Positions 46,259 through 61,006 of a stretch of DNA of 64,000 bases are shown here, in pieces. Origin of the DNA: Prunella strophiata (lineage: Eukaryota; Chordata; Aves; Passeriformes; Prunellidae); NCBI GenBank assembly GCA_036583965.1, contig JAZBQD010000018.1, positions 70,573,742-70,637,741 on the forward strand, written 5' to 3'. Made by a program: the position numbers and the translations under genes. The number at the start of each line of letters is the position of its first letter. Position 1 is the stretch's first letter. The notes under the pieces were generated by a model that saw only the letters and a list, made by a program, of their open reading frames with translations, was not told the DNA's origin and did not search any database.

Positions 46259-47850
46259 GCGCTCCACTGGTATTACGCCGAGACCCCCTGAGCAACCGGC
46301 CACCAGACCCGGTTCATCGCTCTGCTGGGAACTCCGCAGTAGTACAGGGCTCTGTGATGAAGCCTGGACCATTTGAAGGTGTCACCTGAGGAGCCTTCAG
46401 GAACGGCCGAGGAGTTGTTGTAAGTCGGGGAACCTAGTGAGGAGGAGCCAGGGTCCACTCAGGTTTCAGCAATGCCAAATCACCTTGTCTCTTCTTCACC
46501 CAGGCAGACCTGGGACGACGGCATCGGCTCCCGAGCGCAGCCGAAGCGTGCGGCCCATGGAGCCGGGCATGCTTAGGAGAAGGGTGAGTAGGCAGAATTG
46601 TTGTGTTTTGGCTGCTGTGCAGCTAAGATCATGCAGTGATGTCTGGTGCTCTTGGTTGCAGCTGACCAAGGGACCACAGCCTGGTGACTGCAGGAAATTG
46701 CCAGGGGCGAGGCGGCCTTCCTTAGCACCCGATGTGGATTCTCATCCCTGCATGTCTGAGAGATAAGTGGAGAATTATGACCCCCAGAAGGGATGAAAGC
46801 TGGGTGCTGGGAGGGCTTTTTGAGTCACCTTTGGAGGCAGAGATGTGCAAGAGGTGGCCCCTTAGGCCACATAAAGGAAAAGTCTCCCAGTGCTGAGGTG
46901 CTCAGGGCAGAGCAGTTCCGGTGCATGTTGTGTCACTTGTCTATCGTGCTTTCTGTGTCTCTTGTGTGTCTCCTGTCAGATGTTTGTTGCCTTAGTCCTT
47001 TGAGGGGCTTATCAGAAGCCCAGGTGTCCCTCTTTACAGCTCAGGTCTCTGTGTTCTTCGGGCCAGTGCCCATTCCTTGGAACCCTTGACTCGGGAGCCT
47101 GGACAGGCACGGACGTAGCATCTCTCTTTAGAAGCATCCGGTCAGATGTCTTTTAAGGTCTTGCTCCGAGCTGTTCTCGACAGCAGTGCATCGCAACGCT
47201 CCGTTCTAGCGCATTAGGGCTGGTACAAATGCAAAGATAGGTAGAGCATTCTGACCTTAGGATTCTGGGGCATCCATCTTTGCAGTGCTTGGACCAAGTC
47301 ATTCAGTTAGCATCTTGTTCCTCCAGGCTTCTCTGAGCCTCATTGGCTCGCCATCAGTCTCACCTGGGTCATCTCCTTGCAGGCCTTCTCCTGGCCGAGA
47401 GCTTTCTCTCCCTGTTGTGTCCCCTTGTTTGTCTTGTTCTGTGTTTCACTGGTGGTGTCTGGGTGTTTGGGCCGGAGCTGCTCTGCCCTGCTGCATAGCC
47501 TGGTGTAGGTATAATAGGGTGGCTCCCAGGGCCTAGGAATTTGTAATGCAGGCTGGAGATGGACTCAAGATGGGATTTGTGGATTGACACAAGATGTCTG
47601 GAGCTGTTAAGTTATCCTGCGGCACTCTGACTTTTGTCCTAACCTTCTTTCAGATGAAGCCATATGAAATCTGTGGCAGGGCACCCCGTGCCGGGTGAGT
47701 GGGTTCCCCCGAGAAGGTCAGTCACCTTTTGCCTTTGCAGGGGGAGCGTTACTGGTGACTCTGTGTTACAGCCTTGTTCTTTGTCTTTTTTGCACTAAGA
47801 CCCCTTCAGCATCTGGCCCACAGACCCTGTTCGTCGCTCTGCTGGGAATT
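46259..47850 (+). repeat. Array A unit 5 (truncated)
   Basis: The second exon-like segment has a 1-base deletion (GCAGACCTGGG). The CGCCATCACCTGGG region is replaced by CGCCATCAGTCTCACCTGGG with loss of the following TTGTTCAGCATTCTCTCGC. The unit ends early: after about 47788 it jumps to a remnant resembling the first exon-like segment (GACCCTGTTCGTCGCTCTGC) and then leaves the array. Confidence 0.8.
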
Positions 47851-48540
47851 GATGCCAAGAAGGAAATTTGTGTTGGCGCGACTGGTTATTTTATGTTGTT
47901 TTGGTATATATTATTTTTATGTTGGGTCTTTTTCCGGTTAATTGTTACAATTTGAAGGTTTGATTTTTTGAGGTTACTTTCTTGTGGTGTTGTGTTGTTT
48001 TGTTGTTGTTTTTTCTGCTTTAATTTTTGTGGTTTAACTGTAATTTGGGCTAAGAGTGTGTAAATTTTTTTTGTGAGTTTTTTATGTATAAATTTTTTGA
48101 GTTACAACTAACTTTGTCCCTCACAAACTTGAAATAGTGAAGAGGTATATTAACAGGCTATGTAGAAAATGGATTTTTAGGATTGGTGACTGATAAACAC
48201 AGTGTATTTAGATGTGTGTTTTTAGTGTTCCTTAGATGTTTTGTTTTGGTTGCGGAGCTGTTTATCTTGGGTTTTTTTGTAAGTTTTGCGTAAGCTTTGA
48301 CACAATGAGTAGGACTCTCACGTCGTTTATTTTTTGTGGAAACATAAGTATAACTTTTAGGTTATGAAATTTACAGGATTACTTTACTGATTGCTCAGTA
48401 AAACTTTTTACTTTTACTTGAGTAGTTTTTTGTAACTGTGATTTTGAAATCAAAGAAGAAAAATGAGCAAACGAAGGAGGTAGAGAAGTTTTCTCCTTAT
48501 ACGATAAAAAGGGTTTAACATAGGAACTGCTTTGTCTAAT
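47851..48540 (+). other. C-depleted T/G-rich spacer
   Basis: Same plus-strand composition as 38190-39510 (T- and G-rich, few C). No repeat or gene recognised. It separates array A from the minisatellite. Confidence 0.6.
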
Positions 48541-48544
48541 CTTG

Positions 48545-48646
48545 CGTGGGGGGTTTCCGTGGGACGGCCGGGCGGCCCGGGGGACTCGGCAGCAGGAGAG
48601 CCTCGAGCTGTGCGCGTTGGACGTGAGGCGGCGGCGCCCTCAGGGA
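48545..48646 (+). other. CpG-rich leader of the minisatellite
   Basis: CpG-dense sequence containing ACGTGAGGCGGCGGCGCCCT directly before the first repeat unit. A close relative of the last 40 bp of this leader occurs at about 51970-52010, before the degenerate GCCGAG block. Confidence 0.6.
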
Positions 48647-50250
48647 GCCGAGCCGGGCTGCGCCGAACGGAGCGAGCGGCTCCGAGTTCAGCCGAGCCGG
48701 GCTGCGCCGAACGGAGCGAGCGGCTCCGAGTTCAGCCGAGCCGGGCTGCGCCGAACGGAGCGAGCGGCTCCGAGTTCAGCCGAGCCGGGCTGCGCCGAAC
48801 GGAGCGAGCGGCTCCGAGTTCAGCCGAGCCGGGCTGCGCCGAACGGAGCGAGCGGCTCCGAGTTCAGCCGAGCCGGGCTGCGCCGAACGGAGCGAGCGGC
48901 TCCGAGTTCAGCCGAGCCGGGCTGCGCCGAACGGAGCGAGCGGCTCCGAGTTCAGCCGAGCCGGGCTGCGCCGAACGGAGCGAGCGGCTCCGAGTTCAGC
49001 CGAGCCGGGCTGCGCCGAACGGAGCGAGCGGCTCCGAGTTCAGCCGAGCCGGGCTGCGCCGAACGGAGCGAGCGGCTCCGAGTTCAGCCGAGCCGGGCTG
49101 CGCCGAACGGAGCGAGCGGCTCCGAGTTCAGCCGAGCCGGGCTGCGCCGAACGGAGCGAGCGGCTCCGAGTTCAGCCGAGCCGGGCTGCGCCGAACGGAG
49201 CGAGCGGCTCCGAGTTCAGCCGAGCCGGGCTGCGCCGAACGGAGCGAGCGGCTCCGAGTTCAGCCGAGCCGGGCTGCGCCGAACGGAGCGAGCGGCTCCG
49301 AGTTCAGCCGAGCCGGGCTGCGCCGAACGGAGCGAGCGGCTCCGAGTTCAGCCGAGCCGGGCTGCGCCGAACGGAGCGAGCGGCTCCGAGTTCAGCCGAG
49401 CCGGGCTGCGCCGAACGGAGCGAGCGGCTCCGAGTTCAGCCGAGCCGGGCTGCGCCGAACGGAGCGAGCGGCTCCGAGTTCAGCCGAGCCGGGCTGCGCC
49501 GAACGGAGCGAGCGGCTCCGAGTTCAGCCGAGCCGGGCTGCGCCGAACGGAGCGAGCGGCTCCGAGTTCAGCCGAGCCGGGCTGCGCCGAACGGAGCGAG
49601 CGGCTCCGAGTTCAGCCGAGCCGGGCTGCGCCGAACGGAGCGAGCGGCTCCGAGTTCAGCCGAGCCGGGCTGCGCCGAACGGAGCGAGCGGCTCCGAGTT
49701 CAGCCGAGCCGGGCTGCGCCGAACGGAGCGAGCGGCTCCGAGTTCAGCCGAGCCGGGCTGCGCCGAACGGAGCGAGCGGCTCCGAGTTCAGCCGAGCCGG
49801 GCTGCGCCGAACGGAGCGAGCGGCTCCGAGTTCAGCCGAGCCGGGCTGCGCCGAACGGAGCGAGCGGCTCCGAGTTCAGCCGAGCCGGGCTGCGCCGAAC
49901 GGAGCGAGCGGCTCCGAGTTCAGCCGAGCCGGGCTGCGCCGAACGGAGCGAGCGGCTCCGAGTTCAGCCGAGCCGGGCTGCGCCGAACGGAGCGAGCGGC
50001 TCCGAGTTCAGCCGAGCCGGGCTGCGCCGAACGGAGCGAGCGGCTCCGAGTTCAGCCGAGCCGGGCTGCGCCGAACGGAGCGAGCGGCTCCGAGTTCAGC
50101 CGAGCCGGGCTGCGCCGAACGGAGCGAGCGGCTCCGAGTTCAGCCGAGCCGGGCTGCGCCGAACGGAGCGAGCGGCACCGAGTTCAGCCGAGCCGGGCTG
50201 CGCCGAACGGAGCGAGCGGCACCGAGTTCAGCCGAGCCGGGCTGCGCCGA
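48647..50250 (+). repeat. 44-bp CpG-rich minisatellite, 36 full copies plus a partial
   Basis: Units start every 44 bp from 48647 (GCCGAGCCGGGCTGCGCCGA...) to 50187, with a partial 37th at 50231. Units are essentially identical, except that the last two have GGCACC in place of GGCTCC. Each unit has eight CpG and no stop triplet in any plus-strand phase. Because 44 is not divisible by 3, all three plus frames give the same 44-residue repeat. The 577- and 661-codon frames across it follow from this and are not evidence of a protein. Confidence 0.95.
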
Positions 50251-50385
50251 AGAGATGAGAGATGAGTGCCGGCGCCAAGAGCCGAATCCAGCCGAGGAGC
50301 GGAGTGTGGCTGACTGGAGCCGAGCTCCGCCGAGCGCAGCATCCCGGGGCAGGGCGGGGCGCAAGGACGGCTCGGGGTGGAGCCG
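50251..50385 (+). other. Degenerate GCCGA-rich tail of the minisatellite
   Basis: Diverged GCCGAA/GCCGAG hexamers continue past the array (AGAGCCGAATCCAGCCGAGG, GAGCCGAGCTCCGCCGAGCG), looking like decayed units. CpG remains dense to about 50385. Confidence 0.6.
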
Positions 50386-50389
50386 GGGC

Positions 50390-50690
50390 TCTGGGAGGCT
50401 TCCCCTCCTGTCCCTCTCTCTACCCCTCCTTCCTCCTCCCCGTGTTCCCCTTAGCTATCTCTCTTTCCCCCATTTCCCTCTCCCCAAAGCCGACCCCTTT
50501 CCCTCCCTTTTCGGCCTCCCGTTTTAGTCCCCTCCTCTACCCTTCCTTCCTCCTCGCCGCATTCCTGTTTTTTGCCTCCCCGACCCTCCCCTCCTCTCCC
50601 TCCCAAACCCGTTTCCCTGCCCCTCCCTCGCCCCCCGCACTCCTTCCTATCCTGTCCGTACCCCGCTACTCCGTTCTGTTCCGCTTCTCT
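50390..50690. other. Polypyrimidine C/T-rich tract
   Basis: About 300 bp of CCCTCC/TTCCTCC-type sequence on the plus strand with little A or G. It is the opposite skew to the surrounding C-poor DNA. It could form triplex structures; no gene. Confidence 0.6.
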
Positions 50691-50884
50691 AGTTTTTGTG
50701 ATCTGTTGTGTGGGTTTCTATAGGGTTGGTTTTTATTTTTGTTTCGTGTTTGTGATGTGATAAGAATTGTTAGTGGAAGGAGCATAGTGTGGGGTTCTTT
50801 TTTGCTGGTAGTTAGTTGGCTTGTGGAGCTATTCCGATTTTGTTGGGCGATGCTGGTGGGAATTTGATGCTGTTTGTTTTGTCA

Positions 50885-51960
50885 TTTTATTTATAGGAAT
50901 TGGATTCTAAATGGAAAATTATAACTATAATTAAACAAAACAAATATATAAATACAGAAATGGGAATATAAAACCTAAATTTTAAAAATAAACAGAATTT
51001 ATATTAATGGAAGAAGTAAGAAATCATATGTTACTGTAGGACAGTATACTGTTTAATGTAGAGTATTTTATATGTTTATATAAATACAAAATATAAATCC
51101 CCCACATATAAAATAGAAATAAAAAATGTATAATGAACATATGCACATATATAAAAATAAAAATACAGATAAATACAAAATAATAAAAATAGATACATTA
51201 CATAGTTCAAGTTATACTGTATATATCTTATAATAGATGTCAAATATATTATTTTAGTATAGCAATATATTGTAATAGAACATATAACCACTTAAAAATG
51301 TAAATATTAAAAATAGAAATATAAAAGTAATTATAGTGTAAAATAAAGGGGGTTTTTGTTTTTTATTTGGTAATAGGCAGAGTTTTTATTATGAAAATTG
51401 TAAATAGAAATAAAATGAAGGTAGAAATCTAAGTATAGAAATACACCAAATACGTAAAGATATATATATAAAGATTAAAAATTTATGTAAATGTAAGTAT
51501 TATATATTATAAGTAATTATCAATATTATTAAGTTATTGATGTATATTATATGTATGTATAAATATAATATATCAATATAAACTAAATGCAGATGTAAAT
51601 ATAATGATGAAAAATATCAATAAAAAATTTAAATATAGTTGAAAAGAAAGGGCTTGTTTTTTAGTTTTTAATTGGGTAGAGGCAGGGGTTTTATTATAAA
51701 TAATAAAAGCCTTATAGAAATATAACTGGAAATATGGAAATATGTAATCAATACATAAAGATAGGTATAAAACTAGAGCTATAAATACATACAAGTAATC
51801 GGAATAGATGTAATATAAACTCTAAATAACATAATACATCAATATACATTAAATTCATTTTATTTTAATAATTTTCAGATTTATGTTCAGATTTATAAGT
51901 ATAGTTTAAAAGAAAGGGTTTTTATTGTGGTTCTTATTGGGTTAGAGGCAGCGGGGTTTT
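50885..51960. repeat. AT-rich block with about 270-300 bp decayed tandem repeats
   Basis: Very AT-rich DNA carries a recurring core at about 51343, 51647 and 51913: AAAGGG followed by T-rich sequence, then a TTGGGTTAGAGGCAG-like motif, then GGGTTTTT or GTTTTTATTA. The spacing is about 304 and 266 bp. Between cores the sequence is ATAAATA-rich and only loosely alignable. Confidence 0.55.
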
Positions 51961-51964
51961 TGTG

Positions 51965-52242
51965 GCGTTTAACGTGAGGCGGGGCCGCGCCGCCCTCAGG
52001 GAGCCGAGCCGAGCTGAGGCGAACGGCTCCGAGTTCGGCCGAAGCTGTCCAAATTCTTCCGAAGTGCCGAATTTAGACGAGTGTAGCCGAAGAGCCGAGT
52101 GTCACCGATAATTGCCGAGCAGCCGTAGAAAGCCGAGTGTCACCGAGAATAGTCGAGTTTAGCTGAAAAGGTGGAGGTAGCCGAGTGTCACCGAGAATAG
52201 CCGAGTTTAGCCGAACCGAGACGAGTTCACCGAAGAGCCGAA
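51965..52242 (+). repeat. Degenerate GCCGAG repeat block, relative of the 44-bp minisatellite
   Basis: It begins with the same CpG-rich leader as the minisatellite (ACGTGAGGCGG..., GCCCTCAGGGAGCCGAGCC), then one recognisable diverged unit (GGCGAACGGCTCCGAGTTC). Scattered GCCGAG/GCCGAA hexamers follow, with a local repeat of GCCGAGTGTCACCGAGAATAG-type sequence. Confidence 0.7.
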
Positions 52243-56428
<4,186 letters not shown>

Positions 56429-56928
56429 NNNNNNNNNNNNNNNNNNNNNNNNNNNNNNNNNNNNNNNNNNNNNNNNNNNNNNNNNNNNNNNNNNNNNNNN
56501 NNNNNNNNNNNNNNNNNNNNNNNNNNNNNNNNNNNNNNNNNNNNNNNNNNNNNNNNNNNNNNNNNNNNNNNNNNNNNNNNNNNNNNNNNNNNNNNNNNNN
56601 NNNNNNNNNNNNNNNNNNNNNNNNNNNNNNNNNNNNNNNNNNNNNNNNNNNNNNNNNNNNNNNNNNNNNNNNNNNNNNNNNNNNNNNNNNNNNNNNNNNN
56701 NNNNNNNNNNNNNNNNNNNNNNNNNNNNNNNNNNNNNNNNNNNNNNNNNNNNNNNNNNNNNNNNNNNNNNNNNNNNNNNNNNNNNNNNNNNNNNNNNNNN
56801 NNNNNNNNNNNNNNNNNNNNNNNNNNNNNNNNNNNNNNNNNNNNNNNNNNNNNNNNNNNNNNNNNNNNNNNNNNNNNNNNNNNNNNNNNNNNNNNNNNNN
56901 NNNNNNNNNNNNNNNNNNNNNNNNNNNN
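56429..56928. other. Assembly gap (500 N)
   Basis: Exactly 500 N, a fixed-size scaffold gap. The 190-bp array ends at its left edge and array B starts mid-unit at its right edge, so an unknown number of repeat copies is missing. Confidence 1.
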
Positions 56929-57632
56929 TAGAGCATTCTGACCTTAGGATTCTGGGGCATCCATCTTTGCAGTGCTTGGACCAAGTCATTCAGTTAGCAT
57001 CTTGTTCCTCCAGGCTTCTCTGAGCCTCATTGGCTCGCCATCACCTGGGTCATCTTGTTCAGCATTCTCTCGCTCCTTGCAGGCCTTCTCCTGGCCGAGA
57101 GCTTTCTCTCCCTGTTGTGTCCCCTTGTTTGTCTTGTTCTGTGTTTCACTGGTGGTGTCTGGGTGTTTGGGCCGGAGCTGCTCTGCCCTGCTGCATAGCC
57201 TGGTGTAGGTATAATAGGGTGGCTCCCAGGGCCTAGGAATTTGTAATGCAGGCTGGAGATGGACTCAAGATGGGATTTGTGGATTGACACAAGATGTCTG
57301 GAGCTGTTAAGTTGTCCTGCAGCACTCTGACTTTTGTCCTAACCTTCTTTCAGATGAAGCCATATGAAATCTGTGGCAGGGCACCCCGTGCCGGGTGAGT
57401 GGGTTGCCCCGAGAAGGTCAGTCACCTTTTGTCTTTGCAGAGGAAGCGTAAACGGTGACTCTGTGTTACAGCCTTGTTCTTTGTCTTTATTTCTAGGAAG
57501 TAAAGCCAGGATATTAGCAGTCAAGGTAAGTGGGCAAGGTGAGCAGAGGCCTGTGGATGGAAGCAGTTGTTATTGCTCAGGTCTCAATTTCTGGTGCAGC
57601 TCTTAGCCTCCATTCTTGTTGGTGTGCTTTAG
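56929..57632 (+). repeat. Array B partial unit 0
   Basis: The last 704 bp of a unit. It has the one-base-longer AGCCAGGATATT in candidate exon E7 and GGGTTGCCCCGAG in place of GGGTTCCCCCGAG. Confidence 0.85.
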
Positions 57633-59318
57633 GCGCTCCACTGGTATTACGCCGAGACCCCCTGAGCAACCGGCCACCAGACCCGGTTCATCGCTCTGCT
57701 GGGAACTCCGCAGTAGTACAGGGCTCTGTGATGAAGCCTTGACCATTTGAAGGTGTCACCTGAGGAGCCTTCAGGAACGGCCGAGGAGTTGTTGTAAGTC
57801 GGGGAACCTAGTGAGGAGGAGCCAGGGTCCACTCAGGTTTCAGCAATGCCAAATCACCTTGTCTCTTCTTCACCCAGGCAGACTCTGGGACGACGGCATC
57901 GGCTCCCGAGCGCAGCCGAAGCGTGCGGCCCATGGAGCCGGGCATGCTTAGGAGAAGGGTGAGTAGGAGAATTGTTGTGTTTTGGCTGCTGTGCAGCTAA
58001 GATCATGCAGTGATGTCTGGTGCTCTTGGTTGCAGCTGACCAAGGGACCACAGCCTGGTGACTGCAGGAAATTGCCAGGGGCGAGGCGGCCTTCCTTAGC
58101 ACCCGATGTGGATTCTCATCCCTGCATGTCTGAGAGATAAGTGGAGAATTATGACCCCCAGAAGGGATGAAAGCTGGGTGCTGGGAGGGCTTTTTGAGTC
58201 ACCTTTGGAGGCGGAGATGTGCAAGAGGTGGCCCCTTAGGCCACATAAAGGAAAAGTCTCCCAGTGCTGAGGTGCTCAGGGCAGAGCAATTCCGGTGCAT
58301 GTTGTGTCACTTGTCTATCGTGCTTTCTGTGTCTCTTGTGTGTCTCCTGTCAGATGTTTGTTGCCTTAGTCCTTTGAGGGGCTTATCAGAAGCCCAGGTG
58401 TCCCTCTTTACAGCTCAGGTCTCTGTGTTCTTTGGGCCAGTGCCCATTCCTTGGAACCCTTGACTCGGGAGCCTGGACAGGCACGGACGTAGCATCTCTC
58501 TTTAGAAGCATCCGGTCAGATGTCTTTTAAGGTCTTGCTCCGAGCTGTTCTCGACAGCAGTGCATCGCAACGCTCCGTTCTAGCGCATTAGGGCTGGTAC
58601 AAATGCAAAGATAGGTAGAGCATTCTGACCTTAGGATTCTGGGGCATCCATCTTTGCAGTGCTTGGACCAAGTCATTCAGTTAGCATCTTGTTCCTCCAG
58701 GCTTCTCTGAGCCTCATTGGCTCGCCATCACCTGGGTCATCTTGTTCAGCATTCTCTCGCTCCTTGCAGGCCTTCTCCTGGCCGAGAGCTTTCTCTCCCT
58801 GTTGTGTCCCCTTGTTTGTCTTGTTCTGTGTTTCACTGGTGGTGTCTGGGTGTTTGGGCCGGAGCTGCTCTGCCCTGCTGCATAGCCTGGTGTAGGTATA
58901 ATAGGGTGGCTCCCAGGGCCTAGGAATTTGTAATGCAGGCTGGAGATGGACTCAAGATGGGATTTGTGGATTGACACAAGATGTCTGGAGCTGTTAAGTT
59001 GTCCTGCAGCACTCTGACTTTTGTCCTAACCTTCTTTCAGATGAAGCCATATGAAATCTGTGGCAGGGCACCCCGTGCCGGGTGAGTGGGTTGCCCCGAG
59101 AAGGTCAGTCACCTTTTGTCTTTGCAGAGGAAGCGTAAACGGTGACTCTGTGTTACAGCCTTGTTCTTTGTCTTTATTTCTAGGAAGTAAAGCCGGATAT
59201 TAGCAGTCAAGGTAAGTGGGCAAGGTGAGCAGAGGCCTGTGGATGGAAGCAGTTGTTATTGCTCAGGTCTCAATTTCTGGTGCAGCTCTTAGCCTCCATT
59301 CTTGTTGGTGTGCTTTAG
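57633..59318 (+). repeat. Array B unit 1
   Basis: Full unit. Early stop variant CCTTGACC in E1, GACTCTGGG in E2 (Ser in place of Ala), AGCCGGATATT in E7. Confidence 0.85.
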
Positions 59319-61006
59319 GCGCTCCACTGGTATTACGCCGAGACCCCCTGAGCAACCGGCCACCAGACCCGGTTCATCGCTCTGCTGGGAACTCTGCAGT
59401 AGTACAGGGCTCTGTGATGAAGCCTTGACCATTTGAAGGTGTCACCTGAGGAGCCTTCAGGAACGGCCGAGGAGTTGTTGTAAGTCGGGGAACCTAGTGA
59501 GGAGGAGCCAGGGTCCACTCAGGTTTCAGCAATGCCAAATCACCTTGTCTCTTCTTCACCCAGGCAGACGCTGGGACGACGGCATCGGCTCCCGAGCGCA
59601 GCCGAAGCGTGCGGCCCATGGAGCCGGGCATGCTTAGGAGAAGGGTGAGTAGGAGAATTGTTGTGTTTTGGCTGCTGTGCAGCTAAGATCATGCAGTGAT
59701 GTCTGGTGCTCTTGGTTGCAGCTGACCAAGGGACCACAGCCTGGTGACTGCAGGAAATTGCCAGGGGCGAGGCGGCCTTCCTTAGCACCCGATGTGGATT
59801 CTCATCCCTGCATGTCTGAGAGATAAGTGGAGAATTATGACCCCCAGAAGGGATGAAAGCTGGGTGCTGGGAGGGCTTTTTGAGTCACCTTTGGAGGCGG
59901 AGATGTGCAAGAGGTGGCCCCTTAGGCCACATAAAGGAAAAGTCTCCCAGTGCTGAGGTGCTCAGGGCAGAGCAATTCCGGTGCATGTTGTGTCACTTGT
60001 CTATCGTGCTTTCTGTGTCTCTTGTGTGTCTCCTGTCAGATGTTTGTTGCCTTAGTCCTTTGAGGGGCTTATCAGAAGCCCAGGTGTCCCTCTTTACAGC
60101 TCAGGTCTCTGTGTTCTTTGGGCCAGTGCCCATTCCTTGGAACCCTTGACTCGGGAGCCTGGACAGGCACGGACGTAGCATCTCTCTTTAGAAGCATCCG
60201 GTCAGATGTCTTTTAAGGTCTTGCTCCTGAGCTGTTCTCGACAGCAGTGCATCGCAACGCTCCGTTCTAGCGCATTAGGGCTGGTACAAATGCAAAGATA
60301 GGTAGAGCATTCTGACCTTAGGATTCTGGGGCATCCATCTTTGCAGTGCTTGGACCAAGTCATTCAGTTAGCATCTTGTTCCTCCAGGCTTCTCTGAGCC
60401 TCATTGGCTCGCCATCACCTGGGTCATCTTGTTCAGCATTCTCTCGCTCCTTGCAGGCCTTCTCCTGGCCGAGAGCTTTCTCTCCCTGTTGTGTCCCCTT
60501 GTTTGTCTTGTTCTGTGTTTCACTGGTGGTGTCTGGGTGTTTGGGCCGGAGCTGCTCTGCCCTGCTGCATAGCCTGGTGTAGGTATAATAGGGTGGCTCC
60601 CAGGGCCTAGGAATTTGTAATGCAGGCTGGAGATGGACTCAAGATGGGATTTGTGGATTGACACAAGATGTCTGGAGCTGTTAAGTTGTCCTGCAGCACT
60701 CTGACTTTTGTCCTAACCTTCTTTCAGATGAAGCCATATGAAATCTGTGGCAGGGCACCCCGTGCCGGGTGAGTGGGTTGCCCCGAGAAGGTCAGTCACC
60801 TTTTGTCTTTGCAGAGGAAGCGTAAACGGTGACTCTGTGTTACAGCCTTGTTCTTTGTCTTTATTTCTAGGAAGTAAAGCCAGGATATTAGCAGTCAAGG
60901 TAAGTGGGCAAGGTGAGCAGAGGCCTGTGGATGGAAGCAGTTGTTATTGCTCAGGTCTCAATTTCTGGTGCAGCTCTTAGCCTCCATTCTTGTTGGTGTG
61001 CTTTAG
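59319..61006 (+). repeat. Array B unit 2
   Basis: Full unit. One extra base in TTGCTCCTGAGC (about 60226), and the longer AGCCAGGATATT in E7. Confidence 0.85.

Larger units (their letters stand above)
39515..47850 (+). repeat. Array A: five head-to-tail units of about 1687 bp
   Basis: Using the acceptor before GCGCTCC as phase marker, units start at 39559, 41199, 42885, 44572 and 46259, a spacing of 1640 then 1686, 1687 and 1687. Inner units are nearly identical, while the first and last are diverged or truncated, as expected for an array homogenised by unequal exchange. Each unit carries several consensus plus-strand splice sites. Not recognised as a known satellite or gene. Confidence 0.9.

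Noticed and set aside
48647..50250. CRISPR-like array
   Set aside because: There are no unique spacers between repeats and the context is a vertebrate nuclear genome.
48532..50527. Two open frames of 577 and 661 codons
   Set aside because: They are produced by a stop-free 44-bp tandem repeat; all plus frames give the same repeat, and there is no independent coding evidence.
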